NCBI RefSeq assembly: GCF_007860075.1
Contig: NZ_SJPP01000001.1
Span: 620,001 to 684,000 of the forward strand
DNA: 64,000 bases
Reading direction: 5' to 3'
Source of the DNA: Symmachiella macrocystis
Lineage (GTDB): Bacteria > Planctomycetota > Planctomycetia > Planctomycetales > Planctomycetaceae
Below, piece by piece: positions 54,845 through 64,000 of the stretch. The translations under genes were made by a program, and so were the position numbers. Position 1 is the first letter of the stretch. Every line of letters begins with the position of its first letter. The notes under the pieces are model-generated. The model searched no databases. It saw nothing but the letters and a program-made list of their open reading frames with translations, and was not told where the DNA came from.

Positions 54845-55277
54845 GAAAGCGTCTTTGCAGTTGAAAGTTGCGAAACCTCCCATATTCCCAAACGAACGCA
54901 CTATTCGGAAAAAGAGAATCCTTAAACAGATTCGGTCGTGAATTTAATTATAGTCTCATCCAAGAGGGCAAAGCTCGACTTTTTTCGTGACTTTGCCGAT
55001 CAGCGACTTGAGGTGGCGAACATCCGTATAGGATCGGCACCGGCAAGCACTCTTACTTTCTTTTTTACTAGATCAAGTTTAGCCTGATTCATTATTGCCA
55101 TCGGCGAAGCCATGTCGAGTTGTACTGGTTTTACGGATTGCAGTCGTCGTCGGCCAATGGACCGTAAGGAATCAGGCTGGTTTGAGGATGGAGCAGCGTC
55201 CAATGCAGTCGTCCGCTGGTGTCAATTAGTGAATCCTCGTGGTAGCGGCTATCAAACGCAGGTGAAACGTAACAAAC
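54845..55277. other. Gene-free stretch before the coiled-coil protein
   Basis: About 430 bp. The frame at 55000-55203 (minus) has no signals and no recognisable motif. Divergent promoters of the patatin and coiled-coil genes probably lie here. Confidence 0.4.
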
Positions 55278-56105
55278 ATGACTACATGCAAACGTGCCCT
55301 CTCTCTGGTTGCGCTGATACTTGGCTTACTCGGCGTTACTTCTTGCTCGGTTGCCGTCATTAGCATCTGGATTCTGGAAACACGCGTCGAGCGCGCTACT
55401 GACAAGATCCTTGTGCGCATCGATGACTCTCTGACTGTCACTCAAGCCCGAATTGGAAAAACACAAAAGCGGATAAACGGCTTAAAGATATCGACCGAGG
55501 AAATCACAAAGTCCTTAGCAAGTTGGACAAAATCTGCAGCGCAAGAGCGGCTCGCGTCACAGCTCGGAGTGGCCGAGAAGGCCCAGCGGATCGAAGCGGG
55601 GCTGCACCAGGCCGACCAGTGGCTGGAACTAACAGAGTCGTCAGTTCAGCTCGTGCAGATATTTCTAGAGATGGTAATCGCATTCGGGGCTCCGCTCCCA
55701 AACGATTTGGCTGAGGATTCGCTCGAGGAGTTGGCGTCGCTACGCAAAGAGGTCGCCGAGGCGATCGAGCCGCTGCAGCGTATTAAGGAGCATGTGGGAG
55801 GAGAAGGACTTGGCGAGGAACAACTTCATCAAATCCGCGATCTGTCCCTGCGTGTGATTGCGACAATCACCTCGGTAGATTCTCGACTCGGCCGCCTGGA
55901 AGACCGCTTGACCAAATTAAAACAAAGGACCATTGAGCTACAAGTCCACGCGCTACGGTGGACCAGGGGCGCGGCGATCAGTGCCACTGTTTTAGCTGCA
56001 TGGATGGCGGCCGGCCAAGGCGCGTTGTGGTATTTCGGTTGGACAGGGTTGCGGCGAGGACGGTTGGCAACAGTTCAGCGCAGCACCGATTCCCTCAACA
56101 ATTGA
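55278..56105 (+). CDS. Hypothetical coiled-coil protein with two membrane helices
   Basis: 275 aa. Helix 1 at residues 8-32 (LVALILGLLGVTSCSVAVIS) and helix 2 near 237-258 (AAISATVLAAWMAAGQGALW). Between them lies a long alpha-helical, charged region (RIDDSLTVTQARIGKTQKRI; LEELASLRKEVAEAIEPLQR; VDSRLGRLEDRLTKLKQRTI) that should form a coiled coil of ~190 residues between membranes or in the periplasm. Some resemblance to methyl-accepting-protein architecture, but no signalling domain. Unknown function. No ribosome binding site of note at the ATG. Confidence 0.7.
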   Translation: MTTCKRALSLVALILGLLGVTSCSVAVISIWILETRVERATDKILVRIDDSLTVTQARIGKTQKRINGLKISTEEITKSLASWTKSAAQERLASQLGVAEKAQRIEAGLHQADQWLELTESSVQLVQIFLEMVIAFGAPLPNDLAEDSLEELASLRKEVAEAIEPLQRIKEHVGGEGLGEEQLHQIRDLSLRVIATITSVDSRLGRLEDRLTKLKQRTIELQVHALRWTRGAAISATVLAAWMAAGQGALWYFGWTGLRRGRLATVQRSTDSLNN

Positions 56106-56679
56106 GAGAGAGGCCCAGTCACATCAGTGGCTGAGCATGTAAACGCCATTGGATTCGAGCGATGCATTCGGGCCGTAGACAACAGGGCTCACTGGCAGTA
56201 TGGATTACGTAGTTTGTCTCTCATCATCTCTTCATTTTTTTAAATGGGCAGAATCGCCAAGGGCAACAAGGGGGTATTTCAAACCCACGGCTTCGTTGCG
56301 TCGCTCTTGCTGGATAGGCCGCTCGAAATTTCTTGAGATCCTAAAAACAGTGGCTGCCATCGTGGTTATGGGTTCTAGAAGTCCCGCACGCCGGTCTGCG
56401 ATTTGAATACGCGTCTGATTCCGATTCAATCAGAATTCGCGTCTGCTTTGTGCAGCGAACTTGATAGTTCCGCAAAATTGTTTGTTGCGGAGAACTAGGC
56501 TCTGTGGGAAATGTCAAATTCCCATGATTCTGAAGTAACGTTCGACAAAGGCCATTTTGATGATCAATCGCTTAATGTGGACAGGAAGGTGCTTAGCGTG
56601 CACTGGGTTCTGTTTTCGCTTTAGTTTGAGATGCAATGTAGGCAACTAGTAAGATAATTTGGGGTTTACTGCCATGCAC
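56106..56679. other. Gene-free stretch left of the IS3 derivative
   Basis: About 570 bp. Frames at 56200-56429 on both strands lack signals and known motifs. It does not contain the missing first half of the DUF1254/DUF1214 gene that follows the insertion. Confidence 0.4.
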
Positions 56680-56939
56680 CAGTGACCTGCCCCCATGGAT
56701 GACACCAGTCACATGACTTAGTGTTCAATTGTATCACGGGTTGTTCTGTTCGCCTGCTGGAGCGTAGCGGAAGCCGGCGAACAGAACAGTTTCGTCTCCG
56801 GCACCGGGGCTTCCCGGAGCTTGGTAATAATCTGTTCTGACGTATGACGCTTCCTCGGCATGATTGCCTCCTTCTTCTGGAACCAGAAGCCCAAATCCTA
56901 TATCAAGCTCTGGTTTCGGTTAAAGGGGGCAGGTCACTG
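56680..56939 (-). mobile_element. 260-bp non-autonomous IS3 derivative (MITE-like) with 15-bp perfect inverted ends
   Basis: Ends are exact inverted repeats: CAGTGACCTGCCCCC (56680-56694) and GGGGGCAGGTCACTG (56925-56939). Inside, the minus strand carries a 47-codon frame (56718-56861) that fuses the IS3 OrfA start MPRKRHTSEQIITKLREA to the OrfB end PVPETKLFCSPASATLQQ. So an IS3 element has lost its middle in frame. The OrfB end matches the remnant at 49.6 kb. It needs a full IS3 in trans to move. I found no clear 3-bp target duplication. Confidence 0.85.
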
Positions 56940-56941
56940 CA

Positions 56942-57805
56942 GTGGAGCAGACAAAAAAACTCTTCCGAATCTACCCACTCTCTGAAAAGGACAATCCGCC
57001 GAAGATGACTTTCGTGGACATCTCCGGCAAGTTCGATAACACCATCCACCGCATGGATTACGGATACTGGGAAGAACTCAATGCGACGATCCAGGCAGAA
57101 CCACTCGAAGGGCTTGACCCGGAAACGCGTGGACTTCTAGCTGCCATTGGCATCAAGAAGGGCCAAGAGTTCAAGCCCGATGCGCGTATGAAGCGAATCC
57201 TCACCGATGCGGCTAAGATTGGCTCCGTTACAGCACGTGCCCTAACGGCTCGCCCATCTGACCCACGCCACTACCTTTACCCGGGTGAGCGCGTCTGGAC
57301 GAACCCATTCATCCAGGGCCGTTATGATTTCCTCTTGGATGGGGAACGCCTACTTGATTCACGCATTTATATGCATTTCTATGCCACTGGGATCACTCCA
57401 GCCATGGCAATTAAAAATGTGGGAAAGGGATCACAGTATGCAATTGCCTACCTCGACGAGAAAGGGAACGGTCTCGATGGTGGCAAGACATACAAAATCA
57501 ATCTACCAAAGAACGTCCCGGCCAAGGACTTTTGGTCCTTCACGCTTTACGACAACCAGACTCGCGCCATGCTCCAGACCGATCAGCAGTTCCCGGGACT
57601 CGACAACAATAAAAAGGGGTTGAAGCAAAACGACGACGGTTCCTACGACATCTACTTTAGCCCCAAAGCACCCAAAGGCCAGGAGAACAACTGGATTCAA
57701 ACCATCCCCGGCAAGGGTTGGAACACGATTCTCCGCCTCTACGGTCCACTCGAGCCGTTTTACGACAAGACGTGGAAACCGGGCGACCCGCAACTGGTCG
57801 ACTAG
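56942..57805 (+). pseudogene. 5'-truncated DUF1254/DUF1214 protein, C-terminal half
   Basis: 287 codons from a GTG at 56942, two bases after the IS3 derivative. The sequence starts mid-domain (LFRIYPLSEKDNPPKMTFVD) and carries the end of DUF1254 plus the whole DUF1214 region: YLYPGERVWTNPFIQGRYDF, YATGITPAMAIKNVGKGSQY, LPKNVPAKDFWSFTLYDNQT, MLQTDQQFPGLDNN, DIYFSPKAPKGQENNWIQTI and GKGWNTILRLYGPLEPFYDK. Full proteins of this family are about 450-500 aa with a signal peptide, so ~180 residues and the export signal are missing. The insertion is the likely cause. Might still be translated. Confidence 0.8.
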
Positions 57806-57850
57806 GTATGTCAACTACCATAATTTTGTGCCCGACGTTGACACTCTCGA

Positions 57851-59005
57851 CTACTCGCGCCGGTAGTCCACCTCTTGGGGGTAGTGGTTCTGGTCAAGAA
57901 ATTTCCTAGCCGCTGCAGAGTCTTTGAGAAACGTGTCGAAGAATGCGACGGAATACTCGTTGGTAATTCGCTGGTCTTCCAGCGCGTCGGAAAACGTAAG
58001 GTCAGGTTTGCCATCCTTCCCCTTTTCGATGCCAATGCCATCGCCCCAGTTCGTATTGATTTGCGTCATCTCCGTAAAAGTATAATGGCCGGCATCCTTA
58101 AAGTTGAGCAGATATTTCGGCTCAGCCGCTTTTTCGAAATAGGCAATGCTGCGGTTGTTTCCTCCTTCTCCCACTGTGCGGTCGGTATTCCCTAAGATTA
58201 AGAGCAACGGAATTTTGCAGTCATTATTTTCCGGCATCTCGCGCAAGGCGTCTGTCAGCGTCATGGGAACAATGGCTTTGATGCGTGCATCCAATTCCGC
58301 AGCGCGGCAAACGGTAAAGCCGCCAAACGAATGGCCGAAGGCTCCGATTTGACCGTCGGTAATGCGACCTCGCAACCAGTGATCCCCCGAGGTGCTTAGC
58401 TCACTCAAATGGGTGATGAGAAATGAGACATCATGGGGACGATCGTCACGCCGCTCCGGTTTGCGCGTCTCCAAGCTATAGGGTACGATCTGGTCCGGCA
58501 AAATGGTTGTCGCTGCATTTCCCGTGTGGTCCGCCGCAGCCACAATATAACCGTGCGAGGCGAGATACTCTGCCTGATAGGTATTTTGATGGCGAAAGCC
58601 ACCGTTGCCGTGCGAAAAAACGAGCAGTGGAAAAGAACCGGCGTCGATTTTTGCGTTGCGATGTGCGATGTTTTTGAATGTCTCTTCGACTTTGTCAAAC
58701 TGGCCACCGAACCGTCCAATGACCAATTTGCCCGCAGCCACGCCAGCCGGTGTTCCCCAAAAATCGCTGAACTTGTTGAGCGGTTGTTTCTCTGATCCCT
58801 GGGCCGCCGGGTACCAAATCTCTGTCACCAAGGTGCGCGGCTTGCCCGTAATAGCGCATTCGCGCTGGTCATCCACAAAAACTTCTGTCCGCACCCCAAC
58901 GGAGTAGGGTCCCGGCTTTCGAGGGTCAGCGGCATCGCACAGTGAATCTGCGGAGATCGCGAAGATTCCTAGAACAATGGCAAAAATGCGAAGCGACATG
59001 CGCAT
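57851..59005 (-). CDS. Secreted alpha/beta hydrolase (PAF-acetylhydrolase/dienelactone-hydrolase-like)
   Basis: 384 aa, ATG at 59005 with GGAGG 9 nt upstream. Signal peptide (LRIFAIVLGIFAISADSLCD). Nucleophile elbow GAFGHSFGGFTVCR (GxSxG), oxyanion segment LLVFSHGNGGFRHQ, and a late His in DAGHYTFTEM. VRTEVFVDDQRECAITGKPR and TLVTEIWYPA are typical of the PAF-acetylhydrolase-like group. Likely an esterase acting outside the cytoplasm; substrate open. It converges with the truncated DUF1214 gene (45 bp between stops). Confidence 0.88.
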   Translation of the reverse strand: MRMSLRIFAIVLGIFAISADSLCDAADPRKPGPYSVGVRTEVFVDDQRECAITGKPRTLVTEIWYPAAQGSEKQPLNKFSDFWGTPAGVAAGKLVIGRFGGQFDKVEETFKNIAHRNAKIDAGSFPLLVFSHGNGGFRHQNTYQAEYLASHGYIVAAADHTGNAATTILPDQIVPYSLETRKPERRDDRPHDVSFLITHLSELSTSGDHWLRGRITDGQIGAFGHSFGGFTVCRAAELDARIKAIVPMTLTDALREMPENNDCKIPLLLILGNTDRTVGEGGNNRSIAYFEKAAEPKYLLNFKDAGHYTFTEMTQINTNWGDGIGIEKGKDGKPDLTFSDALEDQRITNEYSVAFFDTFLKDSAAARKFLDQNHYPQEVDYRRE

Positions 59006-59352
59006 GGCGTTGGACCTCCGACCTTATTGCAACTCCCCCCTATTGGGTTTGGGTCGGGCAATACGATCGTCTTCAAAAGGGAATCAGCTGGAATATGTGA
59101 ATAAGACAATATTCCAGCGTACCAGAACCAAATGAAGCGACGCAACGATCTGTGGTCTCCTGCCACCTGCTGTTGAGATTTGGCAACTCCTCGAAGTTGA
59201 TTTCATTAAGCTTGTATTATTCGACCTGGGGAGCCTGTTTCTAATCTGGATCGAAAAAAAGTTGTTGTATGGCACACTGGCTGTGGATAAAGTCATATGG
59301 ACGTTGGCACCGATGAAATCAGGATCGGTACATTGGAAAAGAAACGAAAGAG
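59006..59352. other. Divergent intergenic region
   Basis: About 350 bp between the divergent hydrolase and the small gene at 59353. No supported gene. Short frames (58969-59296 minus) lack signals. Confidence 0.4.
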
Positions 59353-59727
59353 ATGAAAGAATTCATCGAGAATATTGAAAAAGACGGTGCCGAGTCAGCG
59401 GTCCGGCGCGTAATTCCATCTCCCAAGAAGCAGCTTCCCACATCAATTGACATAGCCCGTGAAATTGCCGCCGAATCTGGCACGCATTCAATACTCGACA
59501 TCGATCACGTCACCGATACACCGGGCTTTGGCATTGCCATTCCACTCAGCAATGAGGAATTGATGACGTTGTTTGGCACCATCGAGCCGTCACTCGAAAT
59601 GGTCAAGCTCGCCGAGAACAACGAAATACTTATGTCATTTCGCGAGTGCTGGGAGGCGGTATGCTTTCCGATCTACTCTGAAGGAAAACCGCATCAATAT
59701 GTATTCGCAGGACGCTCAGGAGATTAG
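59353..59727 (+). CDS. Hypothetical small soluble protein
   Basis: 124 aa, ATG at 59353 (GAAAG about 5 nt upstream). No membrane segment or signal. Sequence starts MKEFIENIEKDGAESAVRRV, with AREIAAESGTHSILDIDHVT and PLSNEELMTLFGTIEPSLEM in the middle. Acidic. No family recognised. It converges with the czcA-like gene. Confidence 0.55.
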   Translation: MKEFIENIEKDGAESAVRRVIPSPKKQLPTSIDIAREIAAESGTHSILDIDHVTDTPGFGIAIPLSNEELMTLFGTIEPSLEMVKLAENNEILMSFRECWEAVCFPIYSEGKPHQYVFAGRSGD

Positions 59728-59790
59728 GTCCTCATCCTTAGGGACGACCTATTTCAGTACTGGCTCTGCCAGTGGCACCCGAAAACGTCG

Positions 59791-62700
59791 CTACTCGACA
59801 GTGCCATGCTGCCGGGAAGGAGCCGTCGCATTAGCCTCAGGCGGCCCCGTTGTGCCAGCCTCAAAAAATTGCGATTCTTCGACCAGTTCGATGCTCGCCT
59901 CCGCTGAGGATTCTTCAATCAACCGTTGGCCGGACTTTACACCGAATGTCCAGAAGAGTGCGGGGCGGACGAAGAATTCTAAGATCGTACTGCTGAGTAA
60001 GCCGCCGATGATCACCGTGGCGACGGGATAGAGAATTTCTTTGCCCGGTTCACCGGCGGACATCGCCAACGGTACTAAACCGATACCCGATGTCAGTGCA
60101 GTCATTAGCACGGGTGCAAGCCGTTCTTTTCCGGCGCGAATGATCATCTCTTGGGACCAAGTTTCACCTTCGTAACGCACCAAGTGCAAATAGTGATTGA
60201 GTAGTAAAATGCCGTTCCGCGAGGCAATGCCGCCCAACGAGATGAAGCCGACCATTGCAGCCACGGTCAAGGTTTGTCCGGTGACGACCAACGCCGTGAC
60301 CGAGCCGATAAAGGCCATCGGCAGTGCGGCCATAACTTGGATGGAGAAATTCGCCGAGCGGAACATTGTGTAGAGCACCAGGAACACGCCCAACAGCGAG
60401 ATGCCAAACAGAATGCCAATGGTGCGACTGGCTGCTTGTTGGCTTTCAAATTGTCCGCCGTATTCGATGAAATACCCGGGCGGCAAGGACTCCACAATTT
60501 TTTTCTGGCGTTGTTTGATTTCCTCGACCACGTCGACCAATCCGCGACCGCTGACATTGCACTGCACAATAATCCGCCGCAGAACTTGTTCGCGGTTGAT
60601 CGTGTTCGGCCCGCTGGAGCGATAGATTTTTGCTACGGAGGACAACGGAGTCGTGCCGCCGCTGGGCAGTTCGATCGTGAGGCGGCTTAGGGCTTGCAGG
60701 TTTTCGCGGTAATCTTCTTCCATGCGGACCAACAGGTCAAAAGTGCGTTGCCCAAGCAGAACTTGCGAAACGACTTCGCCATTCATCGCCGTTTCGATGT
60801 AGTCATTCACGTAGGTGGGAGTTAATCCATAGAGTTCCAGTTTGTCGCGATCCAATTCGATCCGCAATTGCGGGATCTCAACTTGCGGTTCGACCATCGC
60901 ATCGGTGACGCCGTCAACCCCCTTCATCACCGCCGCCAATTCTTGTGCCTTCGTACGCAGGACACTCAAATCGTCGCCGTAAATCTTGATCCCGACTTGT
61001 GCCTTCACTCCGGAAATCATGTGGGAGATTAAGTGCGCCAGCGGTTGCTCGACGGTTGTGACAATCCCGGGGATATCGGCCATTGCTTCGCGAATTTCTT
61101 CGAGGACCTCCTCGCGACTCTGTTCTAGGTCCTCGTCGAAACCGATAATCATCTCAGTGATGTTGACCCCTTCGGCATGCTCGTCGAGTTCAGCACGACC
61201 GGTTCGTCGCGAGAAGGCAGCCACGCCGTCGATTTTGGTCAAACGTTGCATCACCGTTTCAGCAATGTCATTGGATTTTCGCAACGATGTCCCCGGTGGT
61301 AGGACCACGTTGAGTTGCACAACCCCTTCGTTAAAAGGCGGAAGAAAATCGCGTTCCAGTTGTGAAAGGAGCAGCGCGGCAATGGCCACACCCGCAGCGG
61401 CCAACAACAACATCAACTTGGAAAACCGCAGACTCATACTGATAGCGCCGCCGGCGGCCCACTTGAGGACGCGCAACAACGGCCCATCTTTCTCGTGGTC
61501 CATAAACTTGGCATTGGAGAGCAACCAATACGAAAGCACCGGTGTTAACGTTAATGAGACAGCCAGCGATGAGAGGATCGAAACAATATAAGCGACTCCC
61601 AGCGGCGCGAACAAACGGCCTTCCATTCCCGACAGCGCAAAGAGCGGAATGAAGACCAACACAACAATCATCGTACCGAACACGATTGAGTTGCGGATCT
61701 CGACGCTGGCTTGAAAGACGATAAGTAGCGGAGGCTTGGGTTCCTGGGCATGGCGGTTTTCACGGAGCCGTCGGAAGATATTCTCGACATCGACAATGGC
61801 ATCGTCGACCAGTTCGCCGATGGCGACCGCTAAACCGCCGAGCGTCATCGTATTGATCGACAGCCCGAACGCGGCGAACACCAGAATCGTGATGGCGACC
61901 GATAGCGGAATCGCCGTCAATGTGATGAACGTTGTGCGAAAGTTCATCAAAAACAAAAACAGGATGATCACAACCAGAATCCCGCCATCACGGAGTGCTT
62001 CAACGACGTTGTCGATGGATCGATCTATAAACGATTTTTGCGAATACAATTCTGGTTGAATGCGAATATCCTTGGGGAGTGTATCTCCTAGTTCCGCCAA
62101 GGCCTGCATGATGGCATCAGTCACTTGGCGGGTGTCCGCATTGGGTTGTTTGTTGATGGTCAGGATAACCGCCGGCCCGCCGGAGAACGATCCGTCCTCC
62201 TCGCGGACAAAAGCGGAACTGTCGCCGCGTTTCACCTGAGCGCCTTCAACCACCCGCGCGACTTGGGACAGCAACACGGGGCGGCCCTCGCGCATGGTGA
62301 CCACCAGTTGCTCCAAATCCTCGACCTTTTGCACACGCCCCAGCGCGCGCACGAGCAATTCGTTGGGGCCTTGTTCATCCAGATAACCGCCGGTCGCGTT
62401 CTCATTACTTTCCTCGACCGCTTTGCGAACCTCCTGCAGCGTGAGGCCGTATTTCAGTAACGCATTGGGGTCGATCAGCACTTGAAACTGTTTGCGTCCG
62501 CCTCCCATGGTGAATACCTGCGAGACGCCGGGAATCGTCAGCAGTCGTTGCCGCACAACCCAATCGGCCAGTGTGCGGACCTCCAGCGGCGATGTCTTGC
62601 CCCCTTCGCTCCACATGCCCACCATGATGATCTGCCCCATGATTGAGGAGATCGGCGCCAATTGCGGCTGAACGCCCGCCGGCATACGGTCGGCGACCAG

Positions 62701-63045
62701 TTGCAGTCGCTCCGTCACGATCTGCCGGTCGTTGTAGATGTTGGTTCCCCAATCGAATTCGACATAGATCACCGAGATCCCCACGCCGGAAGAACTCCGC
62801 ACCGCTTGTACGCCATTGGCTCCATTGAGTGTGGTCTCCAAGGGAATCGTGATTAGCGCTTCGACTTCTTCAGGCGCCATCCCAGGCGCTTCGGTCATCA
62901 CCACCACTCGGGGGCGGTTCAGATTCGGGAAGACGTCGATGTCGATATTCAGCGCCTGCCAGGTGCCGTAGCCGATTAAAAACATCGAAAACGCAACCAC
63001 CAGTAGGCGCTGATGCAGGGCAAAGCGAATGACGGCATTTAACAT
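59791..63045 (-). CDS. CzcA/CusA-family heavy-metal RND efflux pump
   Basis: 1084 aa, the length of HME-RND pumps. N-terminus LNAVIRFALHQRLLVVAFSM, with YGTWQALNIDIDVFPNLNRP (CzcA-type FPD/N region). Proton-relay helix: LAVAIGELVDDAIVDVENIF, where metal pumps have D(x5)D(x6)E; here the first Asp position reads Ala/Glu. VAMVGFISLGGIASRNGILL in the second half is usual for the group. It exports divalent or monovalent metal ions from the periplasm with an adaptor and an outer-membrane channel. The adaptor gene lies just upstream (83 bp). Metal specificity cannot be set from sequence alone. Confidence 0.9.
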   Translation of the reverse strand: MLNAVIRFALHQRLLVVAFSMFLIGYGTWQALNIDIDVFPNLNRPRVVVMTEAPGMAPEEVEALITIPLETTLNGANGVQAVRSSSGVGISVIYVEFDWGTNIYNDRQIVTERLQLVADRMPAGVQPQLAPISSIMGQIIMVGMWSEGGKTSPLEVRTLADWVVRQRLLTIPGVSQVFTMGGGRKQFQVLIDPNALLKYGLTLQEVRKAVEESNENATGGYLDEQGPNELLVRALGRVQKVEDLEQLVVTMREGRPVLLSQVARVVEGAQVKRGDSSAFVREEDGSFSGGPAVILTINKQPNADTRQVTDAIMQALAELGDTLPKDIRIQPELYSQKSFIDRSIDNVVEALRDGGILVVIILFLFLMNFRTTFITLTAIPLSVAITILVFAAFGLSINTMTLGGLAVAIGELVDDAIVDVENIFRRLRENRHAQEPKPPLLIVFQASVEIRNSIVFGTMIVVLVFIPLFALSGMEGRLFAPLGVAYIVSILSSLAVSLTLTPVLSYWLLSNAKFMDHEKDGPLLRVLKWAAGGAISMSLRFSKLMLLLAAAGVAIAALLLSQLERDFLPPFNEGVVQLNVVLPPGTSLRKSNDIAETVMQRLTKIDGVAAFSRRTGRAELDEHAEGVNITEMIIGFDEDLEQSREEVLEEIREAMADIPGIVTTVEQPLAHLISHMISGVKAQVGIKIYGDDLSVLRTKAQELAAVMKGVDGVTDAMVEPQVEIPQLRIELDRDKLELYGLTPTYVNDYIETAMNGEVVSQVLLGQRTFDLLVRMEEDYRENLQALSRLTIELPSGGTTPLSSVAKIYRSSGPNTINREQVLRRIIVQCNVSGRGLVDVVEEIKQRQKKIVESLPPGYFIEYGGQFESQQAASRTIGILFGISLLGVFLVLYTMFRSANFSIQVMAALPMAFIGSVTALVVTGQTLTVAAMVGFISLGGIASRNGILLLNHYLHLVRYEGETWSQEMIIRAGKERLAPVLMTALTSGIGLVPLAMSAGEPGKEILYPVATVIIGGLLSSTILEFFVRPALFWTFGVKSGQRLIEESSAEASIELVEESQFFEAGTTGPPEANATAPSRQHGTVE

Positions 63046-63128
63046 GAAGAGTACTCAAACAGAAATGAAAACGATCCGGCCACGTTCGGCATAACTTGGC
63101 TCGCGCACTGGCGCAATCACATGCACGG

Positions 63129-64000
63129 TCAATGATTGTGCCCGGCATGCGGGTCGACACCGCCGCCGGCTTTATTTTTGAGCGCCATCTGCAGTTGATG
63201 CGCCCCGGCAAAGGCGACGACGTCACCGGGAAACAGCGAGCCGTCGTTGGCGATGACCACCGAGTATTGATCCTGATACTCGACATGCACCGGACGGCGG
63301 TCGAAATGGTCGCCATTTTGCTGGAAGACAAAATACTCCGCCCCATCTTGCGCAACGGCATCCACCGGCAAGACAATGCGGTCGGTCCATTCCTCCACAG
63401 GGACTTGCAATTGCATCCGTTGGCCCGGTTTGAATTTCCAGGAAAGAAAACGGCGGCCATCGTTGGATTTTGTATCTTGAACAACGCGGTTAGGCAGTCC
63501 GACATAGAAGTGAAACGCCCGCGAATCGGGTTCGACGCGATTGTCCAAATAGGAGATTTTCAAATTGTCGATCGTCTCTATTTTTTTTCCGTTGCCTTCG
63601 ACGACTGCCGTCAGCTTTTTGTCTTTCGCGGCAGCTGCGGCCAATTCGATGGCGTCATGTTCAAAGGCACGGCCCTCGATAAACAGCTCGCGATAGTCGA
63701 CCAGCACGCACAACGTGTCCCCCGCCTGCACAAATCCCCCTTTGCTCACATTCAATTCCTGAACAATCAATGGCGATTGACCTTGATCAACCGTGTTCGC
63801 CTCGTCCTTGAGCGAGATCAAAGACACCGGCTGCACTAGAGGTTGGGGTGTGCGGACTTCATTGGAATCGAAGTTCGCCTGCGGCGCATAGACGGCGATT
63901 TCACTCACCAAGTGCCGATCTTTTTCAATCTGATCAATCTGTGCTTCAGACAGTCCGTGCAATATCAATGCTTCACGGTTGGCATTCAACACGGCTTCTA
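63129..64000 (-). CDS. RND metal-efflux periplasmic adaptor (5' end outside window)
   Basis: C-terminal 290 residues; the frame stays open to the window edge, so the N-terminus lies beyond it. From the cut: NANREALILHGLSEAQIDQI (end of the hairpin helix), EIAVYAPQANFDSNEVRTPQ, LNVSKGGFVQAGDTLCVLVD (lipoyl half), then the barrel and membrane-proximal parts, with RIVLPVDAVAQDGAEYFVFQ. It ends in a His-rich tail DPHAGHNH, a possible metal-binding end as in CusB/CzcB-type adaptors. Same operon as the czcA-like gene. An outer-membrane channel gene may lie further upstream. Confidence 0.88.
   Translation of the reverse strand, partial: EAVLNANREALILHGLSEAQIDQIEKDRHLVSEIAVYAPQANFDSNEVRTPQPLVQPVSLISLKDEANTVDQGQSPLIVQELNVSKGGFVQAGDTLCVLVDYRELFIEGRAFEHDAIELAAAAAKDKKLTAVVEGNGKKIETIDNLKISYLDNRVEPDSRAFHFYVGLPNRVVQDTKSNDGRRFLSWKFKPGQRMQLQVPVEEWTDRIVLPVDAVAQDGAEYFVFQQNGDHFDRRPVHVEYQDQYSVVIANDGSLFPGDVVAFAGAHQLQMALKNKAGGGVDPHAGHNH

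Noticed and set aside
55000-55203. 67-aa minus-strand frame
   Set aside because: No ribosome binding site, composition typical of non-coding sequence, no motif.
52787-56105. Patatin plus neighbours as a CBASS-type defence system
   Set aside because: No nucleotidyltransferase (cyclase) or associated Cap genes are found on either side.

Overview
The window looks like chromosomal DNA of a planctomycete. The signs are a DUF1559 protein with a prepilin-like N-terminus, a DUF1501 protein followed by a formylglycine-generating-enzyme-type (SUMF1) protein, two ECF sigma factors, a very large TPR-containing serine/threonine kinase, a calcium-binding-repeat protein with a [10 protein letters not shown]-type N-terminus, and GTG/TTG starts with 4-bp gene overlaps. 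Function calls come from reading motifs by eye; no database search was run.

Layout. 1-5.8 kb: truncated SGNH hydrolase, DUF1559 protein, glucose-6-phosphate dehydrogenase, App1-like phosphatase, ECF sigma factor. 5.9-9.1 kb: remains of an old integrated element (3' part of a tRNA, a broken DNA methylase, the C-terminus of a dead tyrosine recombinase) around an intact DUF1501/SUMF1 gene pair. 10-25 kb: a metal-handling cluster in three transcription units (COG0523 GTPase, flavoprotein, FeoB-like transporter and an unknown protein; a prepilin-peptidase homologue; an ArsP-type permease, three SPFH/HflKC-like proteins and a P1B-type ATPase). Each unit is preceded by the same palindrome embedded in a -35/-10 promoter. 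25-33.5 kb: a divergent periplasmic nitrate reductase locus, napDAB plus a small gene on the minus strand, facing a tetraheme cytochrome, a four-cluster ferredoxin subunit and an NrfD-type membrane subunit on the plus strand. A broken Rrf2-type regulator lies between the two arms, and diverged copies of an ~85-bp repeat bound the locus.

34-37.3 kb: small minus-strand membrane proteins and a lipoprotein, two of them paralogues. 38-44.5 kb: a secreted HHRGGG-repeat protein, an RND adaptor/pump pair and a second ECF sigma factor. 44.6-52.6 kb: giant kinase, calcium-binding-repeat protein with a strong terminator, IS3 remnant, cardiolipin synthase, outer-membrane-type protein. 52.8-59.7 kb: patatin phospholipase, a coiled-coil membrane protein, a 260-bp non-autonomous IS3 derivative that abuts a 5'-truncated DUF1254/DUF1214 gene, a lipase-like hydrolase and a small unknown protein. 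59.8-64 kb: a CzcA-like heavy-metal RND pump and the 3' part of its adaptor gene, which runs off the window.

The most interesting unit is 10-25 kb. The shared operator suggests one regulon joining GTP-dependent metal delivery, a FeoB-like importer, and an efflux or compartment system in which three SPFH scaffold proteins are translationally coupled to a P-type ATPase with an unusual CPG metal site.
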